This document shows positions 1 through 6,774 of a stretch of 24,800 nucleotides of DNA, piece after piece. How positions within the stretch are numbered: position 1 is the first letter of the stretch; every line of letters begins with the position of its first letter. The translations under genes and the position numbers were made by a program. The DNA is from Bog-473 sp963840245 (GTDB lineage Bacteria > Actinomycetota > Acidimicrobiia > Acidimicrobiales > RAAP-2): assembly GCA_963840245.1 (NCBI GenBank), contig CAWIYI010000007.1, positions 1 through 24,800 of the forward strand, written 5' to 3'. The notes beneath the pieces were generated by a model. It had not been told where the DNA came from. It saw only the letters and a program-made list of their open reading frames with translations, and did not search any database.

Positions 1-1
1 G

Positions 2-383
2 GCCTTCGAGCCGTTCCGCCTGCGCCGCCACGCCCACGGTCTCGGCTACGGCGGTCATTTCCTGTCCAAGTCCCACGGCTACTCGACCAGCTTCGGCGCC
101 CTCAAGGCGGCCCGGGTCGCCTGGCGTGAGGCGAACCGGCAGACGGCGAGGGCCCGATGACGGCGACGGCAAGGCTGGCAGCGACGGGACACGGTGACGG
201 TGAGAACCTCCCGACCGTCTGCGTGCGCGGTGGCATGCGGTCGGGATCGGCTGGGCCAACCAGGGAGAGGCCCGTGGGCCGAGAGTCCAACAGCGGCAGC
301 GACACGAGGAGCGCCGGCTCGGCAACGAGGAGTGGTACTGCCGGACGGAGCAGGACACGGAGCGATCGGAGAAAGCGGAGTGA
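2..383 (+). pseudogene. repSA: RepSA-like replication initiator, 3' part, apparently frame-disrupted
   Basis: The reading frame entering from the left edge (codons from base 2) ends at TGA 158-160. It carries GYGGHFLSKSHGYSTSFGAL followed by KAARVAW, the C-terminal signature of RepSA-type initiators of actinomycete integrative elements (AICEs), which drive rolling-circle replication of the excised element. Family members normally continue for roughly 60-80 residues with a W-x3-G-x-G-x(n)-GEA block and a basic helix. A similar block (WHAVGIGWANQGEA, then RQRHEERRLGNEEW) is present at 231-383 in another frame, at about the expected distance, ending at TGA 381-383. No single frame joins the two, since the third frame is the open one between 160 and 201. 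I therefore infer two indels (or sequence errors) in the 3' part. The alternative is a naturally short protein ending at 160. The 5' part is outside the window. The integrase start follows 7 bases later. Confidence 0.5.
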
Positions 384-390
384 TGCTGCG

Positions 391-1680
391 ATGAAACGAC
401 GACAGTTCGGATCGGTGCGGAGGCTTCCTTCGGGCAGATGGCAGGCCAGCTACTGGCACGTCGGCCGCCGCCACATCGCCGAGGTCACACTGCTCACCAA
501 GGCCGACGCCAACGCCTACCTGGCGGCGATGGAGACCCAGATCCGGCGGGGCAGCTGGATCGATCCTTGGGGCGCCCAGATTGGCTTCGCCGACTGGGCC
601 GAGGAGTGGAAGGCGACCATCGTCGACCTGCGACCATCGACAAAGGCCCGTGACCTCGGGTACCTCCAGCGCTACGTCCTGCCCCGCTTCGGGTCGCTCG
701 AGCTCGGCGAGATCGACCACATGATGGTGCGGTCATGGGTGGCCGAGCTCAGTGCGTCGGGGCTCGCGCCGTCGACCACGACCAAGGCGGCCCAGCTCCT
801 CGGCAAGATCATGCGCTCGGCCGTGCAGGCGGGCTACCTTCCGAAGTCGCCGTGCGACGGCGTACGGCTGCCCCGCATTGAGCGAGTGGAGATGCGCTTC
901 CTCGATCCGAGCGAGGTGATGGCGCTGGCCGACGCCATGGACCCGCGCTACCGAGCGACCGTCCTGCTTGCCGCCTACGGCGGACTGCGAGCCGGCGAGC
1001 TCTTCGGGTTGCGGGCCAAGCGGGTGGATCCGCTGCGCCGGACGGTCACCATCGCCGAGACGGTGGTCGATGTCGGTGGCCATCCCTACTTCGGGCCGCC
1101 CAAGACCCGGGCCGGCCATCGCAGCGTCCCACTCCCCCGGGTGGCGGCCGACCCGCTGGCCGAACACCTGCGCACCTACGGCCGTCAGCCCGACGACCTC
1201 GTCTTCACCGCACCCGAAGGTGGCCCCGTGCAGCTCAACATCTGGCGCCAGCGCTTCTGGGCTCCCGCAGTGCGCAAGGCGGGGCTCGCACACCTCCGTC
1301 CGCACGACCTGCGGCACACAGCGGTGGCGTTGTGGATGGCCGCCGGGGCGAACCCGAAGGAGGTGGCGGCGCGAGCGGGACACACGTCGGTGAGCTTCAC
1401 GCTCGACCGCTACGGCCATCTGTTGCCGGGTTCCGAGCAACGTCTGAACGACGCACTCGACGCATTGGCGGAGGGCACTCGGGCAACGGCTGAGGTCGCG
1501 AACGACGGCGACGACTCTTCCACTGCGCGCGAAAAAACGATTTCGTTCGCGCACGTAGCGCGCACGCCGGACGACCGTGACGAGAGTGTCAGCGACGCGC
1601 AACTCGCTGACCAGGACGAAAACAGTGGGCGCTGCGGGACTCGAACCCACGACCTCAGCCGTGTGAAGGCTGCGCTCTAA
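391..1680 (+). CDS. int: AICE-type tyrosine site-specific integrase
   Basis: This 429-residue tyrosine recombinase integrates and excises the element at the adjacent tRNA gene. The frame is open from 157, but homology-like sequence starts at ATG 391 (MKRRQFGSVRRLPSGRW, typical of AICE integrases) with GGAG at 377-380 upstream. Visible parts are an N-terminal substrate-binding segment, a SAM-like core-binding domain (about residues 65-150), and a catalytic domain with R200 (GGLRAGE), the PKTRAGHRSVPLP hairpin, H305/R308 (HDLRH), H331 (AGHTS) and nucleophile Y341 (DRYGHL). All catalytic positions are intact. About 88 residues follow Y341. The last 18 (ending RCGTRTHDLSRVKAAL) are simply the antisense reading of tRNA-Val, and the stop TAA 1678-1680 lies in the tRNA D-loop region. 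The protein tail is therefore supplied by the attachment site. No excisionase gene is visible between the rep remnant and int. Confidence 0.92.
   Translation: MKRRQFGSVRRLPSGRWQASYWHVGRRHIAEVTLLTKADANAYLAAMETQIRRGSWIDPWGAQIGFADWAEEWKATIVDLRPSTKARDLGYLQRYVLPRFGSLELGEIDHMMVRSWVAELSASGLAPSTTTKAAQLLGKIMRSAVQAGYLPKSPCDGVRLPRIERVEMRFLDPSEVMALADAMDPRYRATVLLAAYGGLRAGELFGLRAKRVDPLRRTVTIAETVVDVGGHPYFGPPKTRAGHRSVPLPRVAADPLAEHLRTYGRQPDDLVFTAPEGGPVQLNIWRQRFWAPAVRKAGLAHLRPHDLRHTAVALWMAAGANPKEVAARAGHTSVSFTLDRYGHLLPGSEQRLNDALDALAEGTRATAEVANDGDDSSTAREKTISFAHVARTPDDRDESVSDAQLADQDENSGRCGTRTHDLSRVKAAL
1527..1552. repeat. Inverted repeat in AT-rich patch of the integrase 3' end
   Basis: GCGCGAA at 1527-1533 is matched by TTCGCGC at 1546-1552. 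A second nested palindrome, AACGA-TT-TCGTT, lies inside (about 1536-1547). This is an AT-rich island in otherwise GC-rich sequence, about 75 bases from the tRNA 3' end. An arm site for integrase or an accessory factor is possible but not shown. Confidence 0.4.
1626..1680. other. Probable attachment site (att) in the tRNA-Val 3' part
   Basis: The integrase gene runs directly into the 3' part of the tRNA. This is the standard geometry for AICEs, whose core site is identical to a tRNA 3' end. The exact core cannot be delimited because the second copy, expected at the far end of the element, lies outside the window to the left. Confidence 0.55.
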
Positions 1681-1699
1681 CCAGCTGAGCTAAGCGCCC
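1626..1699 (-). tRNA. tRNA-Val (anticodon CAC)
   Basis: Read on the minus strand from 1699 to 1626, the 74 bases fold as a complete cloverleaf. The 7-bp acceptor stem (GGGCGCT with AGCGCCC) is perfect. The 4-bp D stem is GCTC/GAGC, the anticodon stem is CAGCC/GGCTG, and the loop TTCACAC gives anticodon CAC. The variable loop has five bases and the T arm carries TTCGAGT. The discriminator base is A and CCA is not encoded. The 3' half faces the integrase gene and probably serves as the integration site of the element on the left. The gene is intact, so the element restored or preserved it. Confidence 0.95.
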
Positions 1700-1720
1700 T
1701 GGCGGATTTGCCGGACCACA

Positions 1721-1726
1721 ACCGTA
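1721..1726 (-). promoter_or_regulatory. Possible -10 box of tRNA-Val
   Basis: TACGGT on the minus strand ends 21 bases upstream of the tRNA 5' end (1699) and fits TAnnnT. No convincing -35 box was found at 16-19 bases. Confidence 0.3.
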
Positions 1727-1782
1727 GCCTGCTCAAATAGGGCCGCCGGTGGTGGCGATCTGGGGACCCCCCTCGGCGCCGA

Positions 1783-1788
1783 TACCCT
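1783..1788 (+). promoter_or_regulatory. -10 box giving a probably leaderless transcript
   Basis: TACCCT fits TAnnnT and stands 9 bases before ATG 1798, so transcription would start at or next to the start codon. The same arrangement recurs at other genes in the window. Confidence 0.45.
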
Positions 1789-1797
1789 GAGGTTGCC

Positions 1798-2478
1798 ATG
1801 TCACCCACCGGAAACGGCAACAGCAAGCCGCAGACCCTGAGCGCTCGCATCATGGGTGCCTTCAGCGGGCCGGGGACTGCGGGGGGATCCGAGGCGAGAG
1901 TGGATCCCGGCGAAATCATCCCGCCCGAGGAGCGCAAGGCGGTGATGTCCACCCTGAACCGCCTGGAGGTCAAATGGTCCCTGGCGGGGCTTGTGGTGGC
2001 CACCGTTGCCGGCATCGCCATCCCCGCCTACTTCATCGCGGAAAACAAGGTCACCAAAGCCGGGAAGAACACCATTGCCGTCGCTCCCGACGCCAAACTG
2101 CTCGGAGGCCTCATCCTGGTGCTCTGCGCCATCGGGTTCATATCCCTGTGGAAAGGAAAGCGCACCCTCGTCACGTTCGCCTTCTTCCTGATCGGCTTCG
2201 CCTTCACGATCTTCCTCGGCCCGACAGGATTCGCCTTCATCCTCCTCGGTGGTTGGCTCATGTTGCGGGCCTGGCGCATCAACAAATACGGGACCACGAA
2301 TAGCAAGGCGATCGCAAAGGAGGCCGCGGCGCGCCCACGGGGACGAGATCGGAAGGACACCGCACGATCGACATCCAAGACGACCGCGAGCCCGGGCGTC
2401 CGGAAGCCGCCGACCGCCAGCAAGCGCTACACGCCGAAGGCGCCGCCTCGGAAGAAGATCCCGAAACCGACCGAGTAG
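1798..2478 (+). CDS. Small integral membrane protein with basic cytoplasmic tail, function unknown
   Basis: This 226-residue protein has no recognised enzymatic motif. The first 55 residues are polar. They are followed by one hydrophobic segment (about residues 60-80, WSLAGLVVATVAGIAIPAYF) and, after a short lysine-containing loop, three closely spaced ones (about 100-115, 122-137 and 139-155). From residue 160 on, the sequence is strongly basic and low in complexity, rich in K, R, P, S and T (SKRYTPKAPPRKKIPKPTE at the end), and is probably cytoplasmic, possibly binding RNA, DNA or acidic lipid. It stands alone between the tRNA and the convergent TetR gene. ATG 1798 was chosen because it begins the frame after the promoter-like TACCCT. 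I recognise no family with certainty. Confidence 0.8.
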   Translation: MSPTGNGNSKPQTLSARIMGAFSGPGTAGGSEARVDPGEIIPPEERKAVMSTLNRLEVKWSLAGLVVATVAGIAIPAYFIAENKVTKAGKNTIAVAPDAKLLGGLILVLCAIGFISLWKGKRTLVTFAFFLIGFAFTIFLGPTGFAFILLGGWLMLRAWRINKYGTTNSKAIAKEAAARPRGRDRKDTARSTSKTTASPGVRKPPTASKRYTPKAPPRKKIPKPTE

Positions 2479-2496
2479 ACCAGTAGACCGAGTAGA
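2469..2496. repeat. 11-bp direct repeat over the stop codon
   Basis: GACCGAGTAGA occurs at 2469-2479 and 2486-2496 (period 17). The first copy contains the TAG stop of the membrane protein. It looks like a small tandem duplication in the 48-base gap between convergent genes. No hairpin terminator is obvious there. Confidence 0.6.
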
Positions 2497-2526
2497 TGGT
2501 CAGCGACATCGGGGCGGCCTGCGGTG

Positions 2527-3129
2527 TCAGCCGGCGGGTTCGATCAGCAGCGCCGACCGCAGCAGCCGGAGTGCGTCGGTCCGGCGGCGCACCAGCGAGC
2601 GAGCCGTGGGCTCCTCCCCCAACGCCCGCAGCACCTCGACTTCCGTGACCATGCCGATGACCGTGGAGTAGATGGCCAACAACAACAGCCGTGGATCGTG
2701 GCGATGCATCGCGCCAGCCTCCATCTCCGCCTCCAAGAACGAGGAAGCCCGCTGCACCAGAGGCTCGAGGGCGACGGTCATCTGGGTCGCCGCCGGCGGG
2801 CCCAGCCGCCCCACCTCCCGGAGGAACCCCAGGAGGTCCGGCTGGCGTGCCGCCAAGCGGAACACCGACCGCACGACGGCTTCGATTCGCTCCCAGCCCT
2901 CTCCTGCTCCCCGGAGCGCCGTCTCCAACGCCATCGAAAGATCGTCCGCACTGCGGGCGATCACCGCCTCCAACAGAGCATCCTTGGACGGGAACCAGTA
3001 GAGGATCGACTGCTTCGTCAGGTCGAGCCCCTTCCCGACGGCGTCGAGGGACGTTGCCTCGTACCCCCTGCTGGCGAAGGAGGCGAGCGCGGCGTCAAGG
3101 ATGCGGTCCTTCGTCGTCGAGCTGGGCAC
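2527..3129 (-). CDS. TetR/AcrR-family transcriptional regulator
   Basis: This 200-residue TetR-type repressor has an N-terminal helix-turn-helix domain over residues 5-50 (TKDRILDAALASFASRGYEATSLDAVGKG and then LTKQSILYWFPSKDALLEAV, the classic recognition helix plus Y/WFxSK). The C-terminal helical ligand and dimerisation domain has normal length. The start is GTG 3129. A palindrome TACCA-AA-TGGTA lies one base upstream of it, suggesting autoregulation. The gene is divergent from the acyl-CoA reductase operon, with only 46 bases between the starts, so it probably controls that operon. The inducer is likely a lipid-related metabolite such as an acyl-CoA (inference from context). Confidence 0.9.
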   Translation of the reverse strand: MPSSTTKDRILDAALASFASRGYEATSLDAVGKGLDLTKQSILYWFPSKDALLEAVIARSADDLSMALETALRGAGEGWERIEAVVRSVFRLAARQPDLLGFLREVGRLGPPAATQMTVALEPLVQRASSFLEAEMEAGAMHRHDPRLLLLAIYSTVIGMVTEVEVLRALGEEPTARSLVRRRTDALRLLRSALLIEPAG

Positions 3130-3130
3130 T

Positions 3131-3169
3131 TACCAAATGGTAGACAGAATCGACGAGCAGTGGTAGACA
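3131..3169. promoter_or_regulatory. Divergent operator/promoter of the TetR gene and lipid operon
   Basis: TACCAAATGGTA at 3131-3142 is a palindrome with 5-bp arms and a 2-base centre. Its minus-strand form supplies TACCAT (3136-3141), a TAnnnT box only 6 bases before the regulator's GTG, so the repressor would sit on a leaderless promoter. TGGTAGACA occurs twice on the + strand (3138-3146 and 3161-3169). The 23-base period, about two helical turns, fits repeated half-sites facing the operon start at 3176. Confidence 0.55.
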
Positions 3170-3175
3170 TTTCCG

Positions 3176-5521
3176 ATGCCCATTGAGCGGGTTCTCCGTG
3201 GGAAACGCTTCTTCATCACCGGTGCCACGGGGTTTCTCGGCACCGCCCTGGTCGAGCGCATCCTCCGCTGCGTCCCCGATGCCGAGGTGACCGTGCTCGT
3301 GCGGCCCGGGCGCCGGGCGAACGCCGCCGCCCGACTCGCCCGCGAGGTGATCAAGAACGACTGCTTCAACCGCCTGCGCTCGGAGCTTGGAGACGGCTTC
3401 GACGAGGAGGTGGCGCGACGGGTCCACGCCGTCGCTGGCGATGTGAGCCGCGACGGCCTCGGGCTCGACGAGGAGGGACGCAGCGCGTTGACGGCGGCGG
3501 ACGTGGTCATCCACTCGGCCGCCACCGTCTCCTTCGATGCTCCACTGACCCAGGCCGTCGAGATCAACCTTCTCGGCCCGTCCCGGGTGGCGGCCGCCAT
3601 CGTAGAAACCGGATCGGCCGCGCACCTTGTCGCGGTCTCGACCGCCTACGTCGCCAGCACCCACCAAGGTGAGGCCAAGGAGGAGCTGCTCAGCGAGAAC
3701 CGCTTCACGCTCGATGTCCCGTGGGAGGCCGAGGTGACCTCCGCCCGACGCTTGCGCGACGACCTGGAAGCCGAGTCGCGCAAACCAGACAGGCTGCGCG
3801 CGTTCACCAAGCAGGCACGCGCGGAGATCGGCGCGGCCGGCGATCACCTGATCGCCTCGAAGGCCGAGAAACTCCGCGACGAGTGGGTGAGCAGCGAGCT
3901 GGTGACGGCGGGCACGGCACGCGCGCTGTCGCTGGGGTGGCCCGACGCCTATCCGTTCACGAAGGCGCTCGGCGAGCGGGCCCTCGTCGAGCAGTGGGAA
4001 GGCCGGGTTCCGATCACGCTCGTACGGCCCTCGATCATTGAGTCCGCGCTGGCGGAACCCCGGCCCGGCTGGATCCGCGGCTTCCGGATGGCAGAGCCCA
4101 TCATCGTGTCCTATGCCCGCGGCTTGCTCCGCGAATTCCCCGGCGTACCAGAGGGCATCGTGGACGTGATCCCCGTCGACCTCGTGGTCGCCGCCATCCT
4201 GGCGGTGGCGGCCCGGGGCCCGGAGAAGGGGCGGCCGAAGGTGTACCACGTCGCCTCGGGCGTGCGGAACCCGTTGCGCTACGGGCACCTCGTCGAACTG
4301 TCGGAAGACTTCTTCAGCCGCAATCCCCTCTACGACGACCGGGGCCAGCCCATCAACGTGCCCGAGTGGTCCTTCCCCGGCCGGGGGCGGGTCCAGCGGC
4401 AGCTCAAGCGCGCCGATGCCGCCATGACGTTGGTGGAAAAGGTGATCACTGCCTTGCCGATCCGAGGCAAACAGGCGCAGCTGGCCGCCCGAATGGAGGA
4501 CAGGCACGCGCTGGCCAAGCGGGCCCTCGGCTACGTCGAGCTGTACGGGGCCTACACCGAGACCGATGCGCGCTACCGGGTGGACAACCTGATGGAGCTG
4601 TGGGCGGCGGGCGACGACGACGACCACGGGCGCTTCGAGTTCGACCCGGGCGCCATCGACTGGGACCATTACGTCCACGAGATCCACCTCCCCTCGGTGC
4701 TCGAGCACACCCGGGTGCGCACGAAGCCCGGCCGATCGGTGGTGGACAAGCGGCCGGACCGGCAGCGCCGCGCCATCCTGGCCCCGGATCGGCACCTCGC
4801 GGTGTTCGACCTCGAGCACACGCTGATGTCCTCCAACGTCGTCGACACCTATGCCTGGCTGGCCAGCCGCCACCTGTCGCCGTCACGACGGGCGCGCTTC
4901 GTCGCGGATCTCGTCCGGCAGGCCCCGTCGCTGCTGGCGCTGGACCGACGCGACCGCGGTGACTTCCTGCGCTCCTTCTACCGGCGCTTCGAGGACGCAC
5001 CAGTCGATCGGTTGCGGGAGGACTCGTGGGAGCTCTTCCACCGCCAGCTGATCACCCGGTCCTTCCCCGAGGGGTTCGCCCGGGTGCGGGCGCACCGGGC
5101 CGCCGGCCACCGGACGTTGCTCATCACGGGAGCGCTCGACTTCATCATCGAGCCGATACGGCCGCTCTTCGACGACATCGTGTGCGCGGTCATGGAGTCG
5201 CGTGACGGCCGGCTGACCGGCCACCTGACGACGCTGCCGCCCATCGGCGAAGCGCGGGCTTTGGTGCTGGCCGACTACGCAGAGCTGCACGACCTCTCGC
5301 TCGAGGAGTCCGTGGCGTACGCCGACTCGGCCAGTGACCTGGCCATGTTGGAAGCCGTCGGCTTCCCGGTGGCGGTGAACCCCGAGTCCCGGCTCTCGGC
5401 CATCGCCCGGCGCCGGGGCTGGCACGTGGAGCACTGGGCCAAGGCGGAGGGCGGCTCGCACCGCCCGCTCCCGCTGGGACCCTTCGACGTCAAGCAGCCC
5501 AAGGCGGTCATCGGCCGGTGA
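3176..5521 (+). CDS. Fatty acyl-CoA reductase (SDR) fused to HAD-IB phosphatase-like domain
   Basis: This 781-residue two-domain protein starts with an extended SDR / NAD-binding-4 domain of the fatty acyl-CoA reductase type. It has Rossmann motif TGATGFLG (residues 15-22), a mid-domain STAYV, and the active-site Y259-P-F-T-K263. It should reduce an acyl thioester with NAD(P)H. After a linker (about 470-540) comes a HAD-IB domain with motif I FDLEHTL (D545, E547), motif II LLITGA (about 650) and motif IV YADSASD. Motif I has Glu where the second Asp of DxDxT is usual, and the motif III lysine is not obvious. Phosphatase activity is therefore uncertain. Such fusions are known in actinobacteria, but the natural substrate is unclear. 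It is the first gene of a four-gene operon divergent from TetR. Its TGA overlaps the next start (GTGA). Confidence 0.88.
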   Translation: MPIERVLRGKRFFITGATGFLGTALVERILRCVPDAEVTVLVRPGRRANAAARLAREVIKNDCFNRLRSELGDGFDEEVARRVHAVAGDVSRDGLGLDEEGRSALTAADVVIHSAATVSFDAPLTQAVEINLLGPSRVAAAIVETGSAAHLVAVSTAYVASTHQGEAKEELLSENRFTLDVPWEAEVTSARRLRDDLEAESRKPDRLRAFTKQARAEIGAAGDHLIASKAEKLRDEWVSSELVTAGTARALSLGWPDAYPFTKALGERALVEQWEGRVPITLVRPSIIESALAEPRPGWIRGFRMAEPIIVSYARGLLREFPGVPEGIVDVIPVDLVVAAILAVAARGPEKGRPKVYHVASGVRNPLRYGHLVELSEDFFSRNPLYDDRGQPINVPEWSFPGRGRVQRQLKRADAAMTLVEKVITALPIRGKQAQLAARMEDRHALAKRALGYVELYGAYTETDARYRVDNLMELWAAGDDDDHGRFEFDPGAIDWDHYVHEIHLPSVLEHTRVRTKPGRSVVDKRPDRQRRAILAPDRHLAVFDLEHTLMSSNVVDTYAWLASRHLSPSRRARFVADLVRQAPSLLALDRRDRGDFLRSFYRRFEDAPVDRLREDSWELFHRQLITRSFPEGFARVRAHRAAGHRTLLITGALDFIIEPIRPLFDDIVCAVMESRDGRLTGHLTTLPPIGEARALVLADYAELHDLSLEESVAYADSASDLAMLEAVGFPVAVNPESRLSAIARRRGWHVEHWAKAEGGSHRPLPLGPFDVKQPKAVIGR

Positions 5522-6774
5522 GCACGCTCCTGTTCGAGCGGTCGCTGCCCCGCTTCGCGGCGGCGCGCGTCGTGTCCTCCTTCGGCTCGGGACGGGGCGC
5601 CGGGGTGGGACCGCTGCGCCTGGTCGAGCGCGATGCTCCCGTGGCGCCGGCGGCCGGTTGGGTGCACGTCGATCCGATCCTGTCGGGGATCTGCGGGTCC
5701 GACCTGGCCACGCTGGACGGGCGCAGCTCGCGCTATTTCGAGGACATCGTGTCCTTTCCCTTCGTGCCCGGGCACGAGGTCGTCGGGACGCTGACCGAAG
5801 ATGCCACCGGCGCCGACGGCACGGTGCTGTCCGCCGGCAGCCGGGTGGTGCTGCAACCGGTGCTCGGGTGCGCGGCCCGGGGCATCGAACCGCCCTGCCC
5901 TGCGTGCCAGGCCGGGCAGGTCGGCAATTGTGGCTATGTCGCCTTCGGGCACATCCGCCCCGGTCTGCAGACGGGCTTCTGCACCGACACCGGGGGCGGC
6001 TGGTCGAGCTCGGGGCTCGTCGCGCACTCCAGCCAGCTCCACGCGGTGCCCGACGGGCTGAGCGATGCGGACGCGGTCACCGTCGAGCCTGTGGCCTGCG
6101 CGGTCCACGCCGTGCTCGGAGCTCCGATCGCCGACGGTGATGTCGTGGCCATCGTCGGTGCGGGCACACTCGGACTGCTCGTGACCGCAAGCCTGAGCCA
6201 CCTCGCCGAACTGGGGCGCTGCCCGACGCCGGCGTCCGTGCTCGTCGGGGCGCGCTACACGCATCAGCAGCGCCTGGCCCGAGAGCTGGGGTGCACGGAA
6301 GCGCTGCCCCCCGACCAACTGGCGCGCGCGGTGCGCCGCCACTCCCGCTCGCTGTCCTACGGCGGCGCGTCGGGAGTGACGGCGACCCTCTCGGGCGGCG
6401 CCGACGTGGTGATCGATTGCGTGGGGAGCCCCGAGTCGATTGCGCAGTCGCTGGCCATGGTGCGACCGAGGGGCACGGTGGCCCTGGTCGGCATGCCGGG
6501 CAAGGTGACCGTGGACCTGGCGCCGCTGTGGCACCGGGAGGTCCGCTTGGCCGGCGCGTACGCCTACGGGACCGAGCACGACCCCGGAGTGGACGACGCT
6601 GTCCCGACCTTCTCGCTGGCCTTCGACGTGGCCGCGGCGCAACAGACCGGGCGGCTGGTCTCGGCCACCTACCCTCTGGCCCGCTTCGAGGACGCCGTCG
6701 CCCACGCAGGCGCCGCCGGCCGCCGCGGGGCGGTCAAGATCGCATTCGACGTACGGAAAGGACCGATCCGATGA
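5518..6774 (+). CDS. Zinc-dependent alcohol dehydrogenase, MDR superfamily
   Basis: This 418-residue medium-chain dehydrogenase starts at GTG 5518 inside the upstream stop (4-base overlap). It has catalytic-zinc ligands C59 (GICGSD) and H86-E87 (PGHE). The structural-zinc cysteines are C118, C127, C130 and C138, with a longer first spacing (x8) than the usual x2. The NAD(P) fold motif is VGAGTLGLL, with G214, G216 and G219. The expected reaction is reversible alcohol/aldehyde (or ketone) oxidation. In this operon the natural guess is the long-chain aldehyde/alcohol produced or used by the acyl-CoA reductase. The C-terminal region keeps the family motif for hydride-transfer domain closure. It ends in an ATGA overlap with the LarA-like gene. 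Substrate is inferred, not shown. Confidence 0.88.
   Translation: MSTLLFERSLPRFAAARVVSSFGSGRGAGVGPLRLVERDAPVAPAAGWVHVDPILSGICGSDLATLDGRSSRYFEDIVSFPFVPGHEVVGTLTEDATGADGTVLSAGSRVVLQPVLGCAARGIEPPCPACQAGQVGNCGYVAFGHIRPGLQTGFCTDTGGGWSSSGLVAHSSQLHAVPDGLSDADAVTVEPVACAVHAVLGAPIADGDVVAIVGAGTLGLLVTASLSHLAELGRCPTPASVLVGARYTHQQRLARELGCTEALPPDQLARAVRRHSRSLSYGGASGVTATLSGGADVVIDCVGSPESIAQSLAMVRPRGTVALVGMPGKVTVDLAPLWHREVRLAGAYAYGTEHDPGVDDAVPTFSLAFDVAAAQQTGRLVSATYPLARFEDAVAHAGAAGRRGAVKIAFDVRKGPIR

Noticed and set aside
157..390. N-terminal extension of the integrase from ATG 157, or an excisionase gene here
   Set aside because: The extension is R/S/G-rich without HTH features. Integrase similarity starts at 391, and a RepSA-like tail in another frame explains the stretch better.
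1626..1680. Integrase C-terminal peptide RCGTRTHDLSRVKAAL as a conserved protein motif
   Set aside because: It is the antisense translation of a tRNA and recurs in databases for that reason only.
3095..4873. 592-residue minus-strand open frame opposite the acyl-CoA reductase
   Set aside because: It is antisense to a gene with clear motifs. Composition (H, R, G, V-rich) is that of a GC-rich shadow frame and it has no domain.
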